Shown one piece after another: positions 1 to 9,436 of a stretch of DNA of 64,000 nt. The notes below the pieces were generated by a model, which was not told the origin of the DNA, searched no databases, and saw nothing but the letters and a program-made list of their open reading frames with translations. Origin of the DNA: Flavobacterium saccharophilum (GTDB taxonomy: Bacteria; Bacteroidota; Bacteroidia; Flavobacteriales; Flavobacteriaceae); assembly GCF_900142735.1 (NCBI RefSeq), contig NZ_FRBY01000001.1:1178001-1242000 (forward strand), given 5' to 3'. The position numbers and the translations under genes are program-made. Each line of letters starts with the position of its first letter. The first letter of the stretch is position 1.

Positions 1-1263
1 GGATTTGGAACTGTTGCTAACGCTTATACAAATATTGAAGTAAACGAAGCTCAAAAATATCAGACTGTTGATGGTTTTGGTTACACTTTAACAGGAGGAA
101 GTGCTGAAATGATTAATCAATTAACTCCATCAAAAAAGAGTGCTTTATTACAGGAATTATTTGGTTCAGGTGAAAATTCAATAGGCGTAAGTTATCTTAG
201 GATCAGTATTGGTGCATCCGATTTAAATGCAGTTCCTTTTACTTATGATGATCTTCCAGCTGGCGAAACTGATTTAGATTTGGCAAAATTTAGTTTAGCT
301 AAAGATAAAGCTGGAGTAATTGCTCTGTTGAAAGAAATTCTGGTAATCAATCCTAAAATTTTGATTATGGCAACACCATGGTCTGCTCCAGTTTGGATGA
401 AAGACAAGGACAGTTTTATTGGAGGAAAATTACAGACTCAATATTATGATGTTTATGCGAAGTATTTTGTAAAATACATTCAGCAAATGAAGGCTGAGGG
501 AATTACAATTGATGCCATAACGCCTCAAAACGAGCCTTTGCATGACGGAAATAATCCTAGTATGTATATGTCTGCCGCAGATCAGGCTTCTTTTATTAAA
601 AATAATTTAGGGCCTGCTTTTAAAGCTGCAAATCTTAAAGTTAAAATTATTGCATACGATCATAACTGTGATAATCCTAATTACCCAAAAGCAATTTTGG
701 CTGATGTAGATGCTAATCCATTTGTAGACGGATCTGCCTTTCACCTTTATGCGGGAGATATTAGCGCTCTTACGAATGTTTACAATTCTTATCCAACTAA
801 AAATGTATATTTTACAGAACAATGGACTTCTTCTGCAGGCAGTTTTGATGGCGATTTAAAATGGCATCTTAGAAATATAATCATTGGTTCTATGAGAAAT
901 TATAGTAAAAATGCGCTTGAGTGGAATTTAGCCAATGACGGTGCTTTTAATCCTCATACAGATGGTGGATGTTCTATGTGTAAAGGAGCCTTAACAATAA
1001 CTTCAAGTGAGGCTTTTCAGCGTAATGTTGCGTATTACATCATTGCCCATGCTTCAAAATTTGTTCCAATGGGTTCAGTAAGAATTGGAAGTAATTCAAG
1101 CGGAGATATTCAAAACGTTGCTTTTATTACACCTTCCGGATCAAAAGTGTTAATTGTTGAAAATGATGGAGGAACAACTCAAACCTTCAATATTAAATTC
1201 AATAATAAATGGGTTACAACGTCTTTAGATGCAGGAGCAGTTGCAACTTATACCTGGAAATAA
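1..1263 (+). CDS. GH30 glycoside hydrolase, 5'-truncated by window edge
   Basis: The frame is open from base 1, so the start codon and signal peptide lie off the window; the methionine at 109 is internal. It is a glycoside hydrolase family 30 (beta/alpha)8-barrel with a small C-terminal beta-sandwich, probably acting on beta-1,6- or beta-1,3-glucan outside the cytoplasm. The acid/base Glu is in TPQNEP (codon at 532) and the nucleophile Glu in FTEQW (codon at 817). It is closely related along its whole length to the GH30 at 4035. The next gene starts 37 bp downstream, so it heads a multi-enzyme operon. The family call is firm; substrate is inferred from family and neighbours. Confidence 0.93.
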   Translation, partial: GFGTVANAYTNIEVNEAQKYQTVDGFGYTLTGGSAEMINQLTPSKKSALLQELFGSGENSIGVSYLRISIGASDLNAVPFTYDDLPAGETDLDLAKFSLAKDKAGVIALLKEILVINPKILIMATPWSAPVWMKDKDSFIGGKLQTQYYDVYAKYFVKYIQQMKAEGITIDAITPQNEPLHDGNNPSMYMSAADQASFIKNNLGPAFKAANLKVKIIAYDHNCDNPNYPKAILADVDANPFVDGSAFHLYAGDISALTNVYNSYPTKNVYFTEQWTSSAGSFDGDLKWHLRNIIIGSMRNYSKNALEWNLANDGAFNPHTDGGCSMCKGALTITSSEAFQRNVAYYIIAHASKFVPMGSVRIGSNSSGDIQNVAFITPSGSKVLIVENDGGTTQTFNIKFNNKWVTTSLDAGAVATYTWK

Positions 1264-1300
1264 TCAGATAATTTTTAACAGAAAATAAATCATTTTTCAG

Positions 1301-3043
1301 ATGAAAAAAATATTTATAACATTACAACTTTTACTTTCAGTTGCTACTTTCGGACAGGGTTTTTTGCATAGAGAAGGGCAAAATATCGTAGACGGAAACG
1401 GGAAAAATATAATATTAAGAGGTCTTGGCTTAGGCGGATGGATGGTTCAGGAAGGCTATATGTTACAAACACAGTCCTTTGCGAGTCCTCAATATCAGAT
1501 TAAACAAAAAATTCAGGAAGTTGCAGGAGAAAAAGGAACAAAAGAATTCTATGCGGCATATAGAGCAAACGGTATCACAAAACGCGATATCGATTCATTA
1601 GCCGCCTGGGGTTTCAATTCGGTTCGTTTGCCAATGCATTACAACTTGTACACACCATCAATTCAGGAAGAAAAAAATGGCGAAATTACCTGGATTGAAG
1701 AAGGTTTCACCATGACAGATAATTTACTAAAATGGTGTGCCGAAAACAAAATGTATCTGATTTTAGATTTACATGCAGCTCCGGGAGGTCAAGGGAATGA
1801 TGCGGCAATTTCTGATTATGATACGACTAAGCCATCACTTTGGGATAGTGAAGCTAATCAGAAAAAAATGATTGCTTTATGGAAAAAACTCGCTGCTCGT
1901 TATAGAGATAATCTATGGATTGGAGCTTACGACATTATCAATGAACCCAACTGGAATTTTACCGGAACCAATAAAAACGGTTGTGATGAAAACTCAAACG
2001 GCCCACTAAGAGATTTACTGGTTGCAGTTACAAAAGCAATTCGTGAAGTGGATACCAATCATATGGTAATTATCGAAGGGAATTGCTGGGGAAATAATTA
2101 CAACGGAGTTTTTCCTTTATGGGATGAAAATATGGCATTGAGTTTCCATAAATACTGGAATTACAATGACAAAGAATCCATCCAAAAAATGTTGGATTAC
2201 AGAACGCAATACAACATTCCGATTTGGTTGGGAGAAAGTGGAGAAAATTCTAATGTTTGGTTCAAAGATGCACTTACGCTAATGGAAACCAACAATATTG
2301 GATGGGCTTTTTGGCCAATGAAAAAAATAGAAAATATTGCTGGGGTGACTTCGGTAACAAAAATTCCTGAATATGATATTTTATTAAAATATTGGAAAGA
2401 TGGAGGGCAAAAACCGACAGAAGATTTCGCCAAAAAAACATTGATGAAAATGGCAGATAATTATAAAATGGTAAACGTAACGGTTAAGCCAGATGTTATT
2501 GATGCAATGTTCAGACAAGTTCAGACTAATGACACTAAACCATATAAAAAACATGTAATTCCGGGGAAAATTATTGCAACGCAATATGATCTGGGAACAA
2601 ATGGACATGCCTATTCTGATAAAGATTTTGTAAATTACAAAGTAGCAACCGGAACTTTTGATCAATGGAATAAAGGAAATATCATGAGAAATGATGGTGT
2701 TGATATTTTGCCTTGTAAAGATTCTGGATCAAACGGTTATCAGGTTTCTTTTATTGAAGATGGAGAATGGCTGCAGTTTACTTCGGAAGTTAAAAAACAA
2801 AACAATTACAAAGTTGCTATTCGTTATTCAAGTGAAAGTTCTGAAGGTAAGCTTCATTTAGAAACAGAAAACGGAAACAAATCAGAAACCATCACACTTC
2901 CGGCAACTGGCGATAATAACAAATGGAAAACGGTTATGTTATCTGGAGTAAAGCTGAATGCAGGCACCAATAAAATTAAGGTGGTTTTTGAAAAGGGAGG
3001 TTTTAATCTAAATTATTTAGATTTTTCAGAAGCTAAAAAATAA
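1301..3043 (+). CDS. GH5-type endoglucanase with C-terminal CBM6-like module
   Basis: Secreted beta-glucan hydrolase of 580 residues. A signal peptide (MKKIFITLQLLLSVATFGQ) is followed by a GH5/clan-A barrel to about residue 370. The acid/base is E215 in INEPNW and the nucleophile E312 in WLGESGE. After a linker, residues about 420-578 resemble a CBM6-type beta-sandwich (IPGKIIATQYD, then GEWLQF, ending NLNYLDF). It lies between two GH30 genes and upstream of a GH3, which suggests a shared laminarin- or pustulan-like substrate. The GH5 subfamily and linkage cannot be settled by eye. Confidence 0.9.
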   Translation: MKKIFITLQLLLSVATFGQGFLHREGQNIVDGNGKNIILRGLGLGGWMVQEGYMLQTQSFASPQYQIKQKIQEVAGEKGTKEFYAAYRANGITKRDIDSLAAWGFNSVRLPMHYNLYTPSIQEEKNGEITWIEEGFTMTDNLLKWCAENKMYLILDLHAAPGGQGNDAAISDYDTTKPSLWDSEANQKKMIALWKKLAARYRDNLWIGAYDIINEPNWNFTGTNKNGCDENSNGPLRDLLVAVTKAIREVDTNHMVIIEGNCWGNNYNGVFPLWDENMALSFHKYWNYNDKESIQKMLDYRTQYNIPIWLGESGENSNVWFKDALTLMETNNIGWAFWPMKKIENIAGVTSVTKIPEYDILLKYWKDGGQKPTEDFAKKTLMKMADNYKMVNVTVKPDVIDAMFRQVQTNDTKPYKKHVIPGKIIATQYDLGTNGHAYSDKDFVNYKVATGTFDQWNKGNIMRNDGVDILPCKDSGSNGYQVSFIEDGEWLQFTSEVKKQNNYKVAIRYSSESSEGKLHLETENGNKSETITLPATGDNNKWKTVMLSGVKLNAGTNKIKVVFEKGGFNLNYLDFSEAKK

Positions 3044-3146
3044 GATTATAGAATCGGGTTTTTAAACGTCGATAAAAAAATGTCTTGATTAATTTCATCA
3101 GCGAAGAATTATTTAATTAACATAAGTTTTAAATTAATTTTTTTCA

Positions 3147-3173
3147 GTAAAGCCTCGGAAGCCCTAGCTTTAC
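3147..3173 (+). other. Short inverted repeat in the gap before the EEP gene
   Basis: GTAAAGC and GCTTTAC face each other across a 13-nt loop, 20 bp before the next start codon, in the 149-bp gap after the GH5 gene. There is no T-run, so it is not a typical terminator. It may be an mRNA processing or stability hairpin; no stronger claim is possible. Confidence 0.35.
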
Positions 3174-3192
3174 GAGATTAAAATTTTTAAAC

Positions 3193-4032
3193 ATGAAAAA
3201 GATAAATAGAATTGTTTTAGTAGTAATGCTGCTTTTGGTAAGTGGCTCATTTTATGGTCAAAATTTAAAAATTATGACCTACAATATTCGTTTAGATGTG
3301 GCTTCAGATGGAGAAAATGCATGGCCAAACCGAAAGGATTATTTTACTTCTCAAATACAATTTTATAGTCCGGATATTTTTGGCGTTCAGGAAGCACTAC
3401 CAAATCAGGTTATTGATATTGCTTCGGCTTTTCCAAAATACAACAAGTTTGGAATAGGAAGAGAGGAAGCAGGAACCGGAGAAGCATGTACGATTTATTA
3501 TAAAAAAGATCGTTTTAAAGTTCAGGATTCTAATACATTTTGGTTGTCAGAAACACCAAATGTAGTGTCAAGAGGATGGGATGCAGCTTGTAACCGGGTT
3601 TGTACCTATGGACTTTTTACAGATTTGAAAACTAAAAAAACATTTTGGGTTTTTAATTTGCATCTGGATCACATGGGTGAAGAAGCAAGAGTAAAGGGAG
3701 TGCAGTTGGTACTTTCGAAAATTGCAGCAATTAACAGTAAAAAATACCCTGTTTTTTTAATGGGAGATTTTAATTCGGAACCTGATACCAAACAAATTTT
3801 AGCCATTAAAAAAGTGATGGATGATACCAGAGATGTTTCTAAAGAAAAACCATTCGGGCCATCAGGAACTTTTAACGGTTTTAAACAGGATCAACCAGTA
3901 ACATTATTAATAGATTACATTTTTGTGTCTAAAAATAGTGGACTAAAAATAGAAAAACACGCAGTGCTAAGCGATTCTAAAGATTTAAAATATCCTTCAG
4001 ATCACTTACCTGTCTTAATAGAAATTGATTAA
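3193..4032 (+). CDS. Endonuclease/exonuclease/phosphatase family protein, exported
   Basis: 279 residues with an N-terminal signal peptide ending near SFYGQ, then a complete EEP-fold domain. Visible motifs are MTYNIRLD (metal-binding Asn), GVQEA (metal Glu), HLDHMG, MGDFNSEPD (catalytic Asp and Asn) and a terminal SDHLPV (catalytic Asp-His). The family includes phosphodiesterases and phosphatases; exported members in Bacteroidetes often sit in glycan loci, but their substrates are mostly unknown. It is 2 bp upstream of the next GH30 gene, so it is translated from the same message. A nuclease role should not be assumed. Confidence 0.88.
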   Translation: MKKINRIVLVVMLLLVSGSFYGQNLKIMTYNIRLDVASDGENAWPNRKDYFTSQIQFYSPDIFGVQEALPNQVIDIASAFPKYNKFGIGREEAGTGEACTIYYKKDRFKVQDSNTFWLSETPNVVSRGWDAACNRVCTYGLFTDLKTKKTFWVFNLHLDHMGEEARVKGVQLVLSKIAAINSKKYPVFLMGDFNSEPDTKQILAIKKVMDDTRDVSKEKPFGPSGTFNGFKQDQPVTLLIDYIFVSKNSGLKIEKHAVLSDSKDLKYPSDHLPVLIEID

Positions 4033-4034
4033 AT

Positions 4035-5459
4035 ATGAAAAATAGCATGAAAAAACTCCAAATTTTACTTTTACTGCCACTTATTGCAGTTCAGGTAAAA
4101 TGTGGATCTTCAAAAAATGCAGCTGCCAATTCTGGTAAAGCTCAATCGTGGATCACAACTACAGATGAATCATCAAAATTGCTAAAGCAAAATGATTTGG
4201 TTTTTAATTCAGAAACGAATTCGAACCAAACCATTATAGTCGATGCTTCTCAGAAATTTCAAACCATTGAAGGTTTTGGATTTTCTTTGACAGGAGGAAG
4301 TGCCCAGGCAATTTTAAAATTGGATAAAGCTAAAAGAGAAGCATTGCTTCAGGAGCTTTTTTCGAGAAAAGAGGACGCCATCGGTTTGAGCTATTTAAGA
4401 ATCAGCATTGGTGCTTCTGATTTGAATGAAACTGTTTTTTCGTATGATGATATGCCAGAGGGTCAAACCGATTTAAAACTAGAAAAATTTAATCTTGGCC
4501 CGGATTTAAAAGATGTGGTACCTGTTTTAAAAGAAATTTTAGCGATAAATCCCGATATAAAAATTATGGGTTCTCCATGGTCTCCACCAGTTTGGATGAA
4601 AGATAACGGAAGTTCAAAAGGAGGAAGCTTGCAACCTCAATATTATCAGGTTTACGCCGAGTATTTTGTAAAATATATTCAGGCAATGAAAGCGGAGGGA
4701 ATTGTAATTGATGCGATTACACCTCAAAATGAGCCTCTTCATCCGGGAAATAATCCAAGTTTATTGATGCTTGCAGAACAACAGGCAGATTTCATTGGGA
4801 ATCATTTAGGTCCCGCTTTCGCGAAAGCAAAAATTAAAACCAAAATTGTGATTTATGATCACAATTGCAATAAACCAGAATATCCTCTGACTATTTTAAA
4901 AGATGCAAAAGCAAACCCTTTTATAGCAGGTTCTGCATTTCATTTATATGAAGGAGATATCAGCGCGATGTCTACCGTTCATGATGCTTATCCAAACAAA
5001 GATTTATATTTTACAGAACAATACACAGGATCAGGAACCAATTTTGAAACTGATTTGAAATGGAGTGTAAAAAATGTAGTAATTGGTTCCATGCGCAACT
5101 GGAGTAAAATTACACTTTCCTGGGGATTAGCAAATGATGAATTCTACAAACCTTTTACACCAGGTGGATGTTCTACTTGCAAAGGAGCTTTAATGATTGA
5201 TAAAAATCAGAATATTAAAAGAGAAGTAGGATATTATATTATTGGTCACGCTTCTAAATTTGTTCCGGAAGGATCGGTTAGAATTGGAAGTAATATAAGC
5301 GGAAATCTTTATAATGTTGCTTTCAAAACGCCGTCAGGACAAATTGTTCTACTTGTTGAAAATGACGGAACTGCAACAGAAACATTCAATATCAAATACA
5401 ATCAAAAACAAGTTTCAACTACTTTAAATGCAGGTGCAGTAGCAACTTACGTTTGGTAA
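4035..5459 (+). CDS. GH30 glycoside hydrolase, probable lipoprotein
   Basis: 474 residues. The N-terminus carries a hydrophobic signal followed by KCGSS, so lipid attachment at that Cys is likely although the lipobox is not classical. The GH30 barrel covers about residues 65-390 with acid/base E233 (TPQNEP) and nucleophile E328 (FTEQY), then a beta-sandwich to the C-terminus. It is a paralogue of the truncated gene at the left edge, including the C-terminal GSVRIGSN and NAGAVATY segments. A second in-frame ATG at 4047 could be the real start. Likely a cell-surface or periplasmic beta-1,6-glucanase or glucosidase. Confidence 0.92.
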   Translation: MKNSMKKLQILLLLPLIAVQVKCGSSKNAAANSGKAQSWITTTDESSKLLKQNDLVFNSETNSNQTIIVDASQKFQTIEGFGFSLTGGSAQAILKLDKAKREALLQELFSRKEDAIGLSYLRISIGASDLNETVFSYDDMPEGQTDLKLEKFNLGPDLKDVVPVLKEILAINPDIKIMGSPWSPPVWMKDNGSSKGGSLQPQYYQVYAEYFVKYIQAMKAEGIVIDAITPQNEPLHPGNNPSLLMLAEQQADFIGNHLGPAFAKAKIKTKIVIYDHNCNKPEYPLTILKDAKANPFIAGSAFHLYEGDISAMSTVHDAYPNKDLYFTEQYTGSGTNFETDLKWSVKNVVIGSMRNWSKITLSWGLANDEFYKPFTPGGCSTCKGALMIDKNQNIKREVGYYIIGHASKFVPEGSVRIGSNISGNLYNVAFKTPSGQIVLLVENDGTATETFNIKYNQKQVSTTLNAGAVATYVW

Positions 5460-5473
5460 TCAAAATTAAATTC

Positions 5474-7702
5474 ATGAAGAAAATAACCACTTTTACTTTG
5501 TTGATGGTGTCCCTTTTTGCGGCCGCTCAACAACAAACAATTGATCAGAAAGTAAATGATCTCTTGAAAAAAATGACGATTGAGGAAAAAATTGGACAGC
5601 TTAATCAGTACACAGGAGATAATTCAGCAACAGGGCCAATCACAATTAATCCAAACAAACAAGCCGAAATTAAGGCAGGTTTAGTGGGTTCGATGTTAAA
5701 CATCATCGGAACAAAATATACCAGACAATATCAGGAATTGGCGATGCAGTCCCGTCTTAAAATTCCGTTGCTGTTTGGACAAGACGTTATTCACGGTTAC
5801 AAAACAACATTCCCAATTCCGTTAGCAGAAGCTGCAAGCTGGGATTTAGCAGCAATCGAACTGGCTGCAAGAGTTGCGGCTACAGAAGCTGCTGCAAGCG
5901 GTATTCACTGGACATTTGCTCCAATGGTAGATATTGGGCGTGACCCAAGATGGGGAAGAGTTATGGAAGGTGCCGGAGAAGATACTTATCTGGGATCTAA
6001 AATTGCATACGCAAGAGTAAAAGGTTTTCAGGGAAATAAACTAGGCGATTTAAACTCAGTTATGGCCTGCGTAAAACACTTCGCGGCTTATGGCGCTGCT
6101 GTTGGCGGAAGAGATTACAACTCTGTTGATATGAGCGAAAGAATGTTGTTTGAAACGTATTTACCTCCGTTTAAAGCGGCTTTAGATGCTGGAGCAGCAA
6201 CGTTTATGAATTCATTTAATGATTTAAATGGAGTTCCTGCAACTGGAAATGCTCATTTGCAACGTGACATCTTAAAAGGAAAATGGAACTTTCAGGGTTT
6301 TGTAGTTTCTGATTGGGGCTCGATTGGAGAAATGGTGGCGCACGGTTATTCAAAAGATCTTAAAGAAGCCGCTTATTCAGCAATTACTGCTGGAAGTGAT
6401 ATGGATATGGAAAGTAATGCTTACCGTTATAATCTGGCAGAATTGATTAAAGAAGGAAGAGTTTCTGTTGATTTGGTTGATGATGCGGTGAAACGCATTC
6501 TTCGTAAGAAATTCGAATTAGGTTTATTTGAAGACCCTTACCGATATTCAGACGATAAAAGAGCTGAAAAAGCACTTAGCAATCCTGAAAACAGAAAGGC
6601 GGCACTTGAAGTAGCGGAGAAAAGTATCGTTTTATTGAAGAATGAAAACCAAACTTTACCACTTTCTAAAAGCGTAAAAACAATTGCTTTCATTGGACCA
6701 ATGGTAAAAGAGTACAAAGCCAATATGGGATTTTGGTCTGTTGAATTACCTGAAGTAAATTATGATAAATGGGTCGTTTCGCAATGGGATGGTTTACAAA
6801 ATAAAGTGGGTAAAAACACTAAATTATTATACGCAAAAGGTTGTGAAGTTGACGGAGACAATAAAGATGGTTTTGCCGAAGCGGTTGCAACTGCAAAACA
6901 AGCTGATGTTGTTATTTTGAGCATTGGTGAAAGACGTGATATGAGCGGTGAAGCAAAAAGCAGAAGTGACCTTCATTTGCCAGGTGTTCAGGAAGATTTA
7001 GTAAAAGCGATTCAGGCAACAGGAAAACCAGTTGTGGTTTTGGTAAATGCAGGAAGACCTCTTATTTTTAACTGGACTGCAGATAATGTGCCGGCAATCG
7101 TTTATACCTGGTGGTTAGGAACTGAAGCAGGAACTGCAATCGCCAATGTTTTATTTGGAGATTATAATCCATCTGGGAAATTGCCTATGACTTTTCCAAG
7201 AGAAGTAGGTCAGGTGCCCATTTATTACAATCATTTCAGCACAGGAAGACCAGCTAAAGACGAGGATTCAAAAAATTATGTTTCAGCTTATATCGATTTA
7301 AAAAATTCTCCTAAATTTCCTTTTGGATATGGTTTGAGCTATACAAAATTTGATTATTTAGGCTTGAAATTATCTTCAACAAAAATTAAAAGCAACGAAA
7401 CGATTAAAGTTTCTTTTCAATTATCAAATGTTGGAAAAGTTGCCGGAGAAGAAGTAGTGCAGTTGTATTTGAAAGATAAATTCGGATCTGTTGTAAGACC
7501 AGTTTTAGAATTGAAAGATTTCCAAAAAGTAAAATTAAATGCAGGAGAATCTAAAACAATTGAATTTACAATTGACAAAGAGAAACTTTCTATCTACAAT
7601 AATAAATTAGAATGGGTTGCTGAACCAGGAGATTTCGAAGTGATGATTGGAGCTTCATCAGCAGATATTAAACTAAGATCTGACTTTGAATTAGTACAAT
7701 AA
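5474..7702 (+). CDS. bglX: GH3 beta-glucosidase (BglX-like)
   Basis: Exported exo-acting beta-glucosidase that would finish degradation of the glucan oligosaccharides made by the GH30 and GH5 enzymes. The ATG at 5474 gives MKKITTFTLLMVSLFAAAQ, a clean signal peptide; an upstream ATG at 5453 overlaps the GH30 stop and adds residues before the signal, so it is rejected. About 742 residues: GH3 N-terminal barrel with RDPRWGR and nucleophile Asp in VVSDWGS, the alpha/beta GH3 C domain, then a fibronectin-III-like domain at the C-terminus. Last gene of the operon, ending at a large palindrome. Confidence 0.94.
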   Translation: MKKITTFTLLMVSLFAAAQQQTIDQKVNDLLKKMTIEEKIGQLNQYTGDNSATGPITINPNKQAEIKAGLVGSMLNIIGTKYTRQYQELAMQSRLKIPLLFGQDVIHGYKTTFPIPLAEAASWDLAAIELAARVAATEAAASGIHWTFAPMVDIGRDPRWGRVMEGAGEDTYLGSKIAYARVKGFQGNKLGDLNSVMACVKHFAAYGAAVGGRDYNSVDMSERMLFETYLPPFKAALDAGAATFMNSFNDLNGVPATGNAHLQRDILKGKWNFQGFVVSDWGSIGEMVAHGYSKDLKEAAYSAITAGSDMDMESNAYRYNLAELIKEGRVSVDLVDDAVKRILRKKFELGLFEDPYRYSDDKRAEKALSNPENRKAALEVAEKSIVLLKNENQTLPLSKSVKTIAFIGPMVKEYKANMGFWSVELPEVNYDKWVVSQWDGLQNKVGKNTKLLYAKGCEVDGDNKDGFAEAVATAKQADVVILSIGERRDMSGEAKSRSDLHLPGVQEDLVKAIQATGKPVVVLVNAGRPLIFNWTADNVPAIVYTWWLGTEAGTAIANVLFGDYNPSGKLPMTFPREVGQVPIYYNHFSTGRPAKDEDSKNYVSAYIDLKNSPKFPFGYGLSYTKFDYLGLKLSSTKIKSNETIKVSFQLSNVGKVAGEEVVQLYLKDKFGSVVRPVLELKDFQKVKLNAGESKTIEFTIDKEKLSIYNNKLEWVAEPGDFEVMIGASSADIKLRSDFELVQ

Positions 7703-7718
7703 ATAGAAGTCAATTAAA

Positions 7719-7791
7719 AATTGGCGTTATGGATTTTATAAAGGTTTTGAATTATTTCAAAACGGTATTTATAAAATCCATAGCGCCAATT
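7719..7791. repeat. 73-bp near-perfect palindrome at convergent gene ends
   Basis: The left arm starts AATTGGCGTTATGGATTTTA and the right arm is its inverse with about two changes. The centre contains a further inverted repeat, GTTTTGAA/TTCAAAAC. The right half forms the last codons of the minus-strand gene at 7752. It probably acts as a bidirectional terminator for the GH3 gene and that gene. The near-identity of the arms over coding sequence suggests an inverted duplication of the gene's 3' end. Confidence 0.8.
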
Positions 7792-8009
7792 CCTTTATAA
7801 GATGCGTATAATGCTTTATCAAAAGCTTCGCGTTTTGCCTTTTTGTCTTTCGCTTCAGTTTCAACAATCATTTGGTTGAAAATCTTTTCCTGTTGCTGAC
7901 TGTATTTAATTGATTCTTCTAAAAGATACGTTTTAGAAACAAATCCGAATGAGGTCCAGATTTTGGTTCTAATTTTTTCATTGATATTTTTTAACGGATT
8001 GGTATTCAT
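7752..8009 (-). CDS. Hypothetical small protein, unrecognised
   Basis: A frame of 85 residues starting MNTNPLKNINEKIRTKIW. It could extend to an alternative start codon at 8087, but the ATG at 8009 looks more natural. It is helical and charged, without signal peptide, membrane segment or cysteines. The last dozen residues (KGIGAMDFINTVLK) are encoded by half of a large palindrome, so the C-terminus may be repeat-derived. It stands alone between the glucan operon and the regulator. No family recognised; it may not be expressed. Confidence 0.5.
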   Translation of the reverse strand: MNTNPLKNINEKIRTKIWTSFGFVSKTYLLEESIKYSQQQEKIFNQMIVETEAKDKKAKREAFDKALYASYKGIGAMDFINTVLK

Positions 8010-8304
8010 ATCTCTTGCATTAACTTTCTTATTTGTGACGAAACTAAAAATAGAATTATTCTTACTTTTGTGTTTCAGTAATAACAAATGCTTTTATTAA
8101 TGTGTTATTATGACGCAATGTACTTATTTTTTTTATATTGCATTTTAATTTTAAGTTAAAATTGTGATCCATACACTTCTTTATTAGGGCTTTATTTCTG
8201 TACTAATTCTTTTGAATTAGAGCAAAAATGTTTTCGTTTTATAAAAATGAATTACATTGCAAGATAATTTGACACTGAGAAAGTGGTATTTAATTGAAAA
8301 ACGA

Positions 8305-9060
8305 ATGCTAAAAGACATTATAGAAAATAATGAAAATTATCAGCCCGGACTGTCGATCGACTGTGTGATTTTTGGCTTTCATGATAATCAGCTTAAGGTT
8401 CTTTTGATTAAAATTCCGAATCGTGAAATGTGGTCTTTACCCGGTGGATTTATTCCGGTAGATCAGGATATTGATGTGGCGGCTGTTACCGTTTTAAATG
8501 AAAGAACTGGTGTAGAGGGTATCTTTTTAAGACAATTTGCAACTTTCGGAAAAGTAAAACGAAACGATCAGCATTTTGATAAAAAGATATTGGAGTATTT
8601 AAAAATTGAAGAAGAAAAAGGGAAATGGCTAATGCGTCGTTTTGTGACGATTGGTTATTATGCCTTGGTTGACTTTTTAAAAACCATTCCTAAACCGGCC
8701 AATAAAGACGAAGTGATTGAATGGATTGATCATAAAGAAGTGCCGGAATTGATTTTAGATCACAAAGAAATTCTCGATAAAGCTTTAGATACTTTGAGAA
8801 TGGAATTGAACTTAATGCCCGTTGGATACAACTTATTGCCAGAGAAATTTACTATTCCAGAACTTCAAAAATTATATGAAACGATATTGGATAAAAAACT
8901 GGACAGAAGAAATTTTCTTCGAAAAATAACCAATATTGGAATCCTTACAAAATTGGACGAAAAGAAAAGTAACGTTGCACACAAAGCACCAAATTTGTAT
9001 ACTTTTGATAAAGAAAAATATGATGAAGTTCTGAAAAATGGATTAAATCAAGGTTGGTAA
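8305..9060 (+). CDS. NrtR/AraR-type Nudix-fold transcriptional regulator
   Basis: 251 residues: an N-terminal Nudix-fold domain (to about residue 150) and a C-terminal winged-helix domain, the layout of the NrtR family. In Bacteroidetes members such as AraR (BT0354) control sugar catabolism. The Nudix box is degenerate: after GGFIPVDQD the helix reads VAAVTVLNERTGV, without the REUXEE catalytic residues, so it should bind a ligand rather than hydrolyse one. The ATG at 8305 is chosen; an in-frame TTG at 8257 would add 16 residues. Its place just past the glucan operon suggests it senses a sugar from that pathway (inference). Confidence 0.85.
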   Translation: MLKDIIENNENYQPGLSIDCVIFGFHDNQLKVLLIKIPNREMWSLPGGFIPVDQDIDVAAVTVLNERTGVEGIFLRQFATFGKVKRNDQHFDKKILEYLKIEEEKGKWLMRRFVTIGYYALVDFLKTIPKPANKDEVIEWIDHKEVPELILDHKEILDKALDTLRMELNLMPVGYNLLPEKFTIPELQKLYETILDKKLDRRNFLRKITNIGILTKLDEKKSNVAHKAPNLYTFDKEKYDEVLKNGLNQGW

Positions 9061-9063
9061 TTG

Positions 9064-9096
9064 AGACCTAACAGGTTTTTAAAACCTGTTAGGTCT
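9064..9096. repeat. 33-bp perfect palindrome (AGGTTTT/AAAACCT family)
   Basis: Two exact 16-bp arms, AGACCTAACAGGTTTT and its complement, around a single T. It begins 3 bp after the regulator stop codon. The core AGGTTT...AACCT recurs in the palindromes at 17231-17263 and 47855-47881, so this is one copy of a dispersed family. It may work as a transcript-end hairpin here, but the T-run is inside the stem. Confidence 0.85.
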
Positions 9097-9112
9097 GTTA
9101 AACGATTATACT

Positions 9113-9433
9113 ATGATATCAATTGAAACATTTAGAAAATTAGCGATGTCATTTCCGAATGCAACAGAAGAACCCCATTTCGAGAAAACTTCTTTTCGTG
9201 TCAATAAGAAAATCTTTGCCACTTTTGATGAAAAGAACAACAGAGCTGTTTTAAAATTAAATGAAATCGATCAATCTGTTTTTTGTGCTTCTAGTCAAAA
9301 GATTTTTTATCCAATTCCAAATAAATGGGGAAAACAAGGCTGGACGATAGTTGAACTTTCAGAAGTAAGACCCGAAATGTTTGAAGACGCTTTGATACGA
9401 TCTTATGAAAATGTAATTTCAAAAAAGAAATAA
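9113..9433 (+). CDS. MmcQ/YjbR family protein
   Basis: A 106-residue protein matching the MmcQ/YjbR fold: SFPNATEEPHF near the N-terminus, FRVNKKIFAT, ALKLN-like AVLKLN, and the closing WTIVELSEV...RSYENV. The family is cytoplasmic, small and CyaY-like in fold, with suggested DNA-binding but no settled function. It is transcribed toward the alkB gene, and the two stop codons are only 3 bp apart. Confidence 0.85.
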   Translation: MISIETFRKLAMSFPNATEEPHFEKTSFRVNKKIFATFDEKNNRAVLKLNEIDQSVFCASSQKIFYPIPNKWGKQGWTIVELSEVRPEMFEDALIRSYENVISKKK

Positions 9434-9436
9434 TTT

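Noticed and set aside
3193..4032. Reading the EEP-family gene as a nuclease of a defence system
   Set aside because: It has a signal peptide and sits within a glycan operon, so an extracytoplasmic phosphohydrolase role is more likely.
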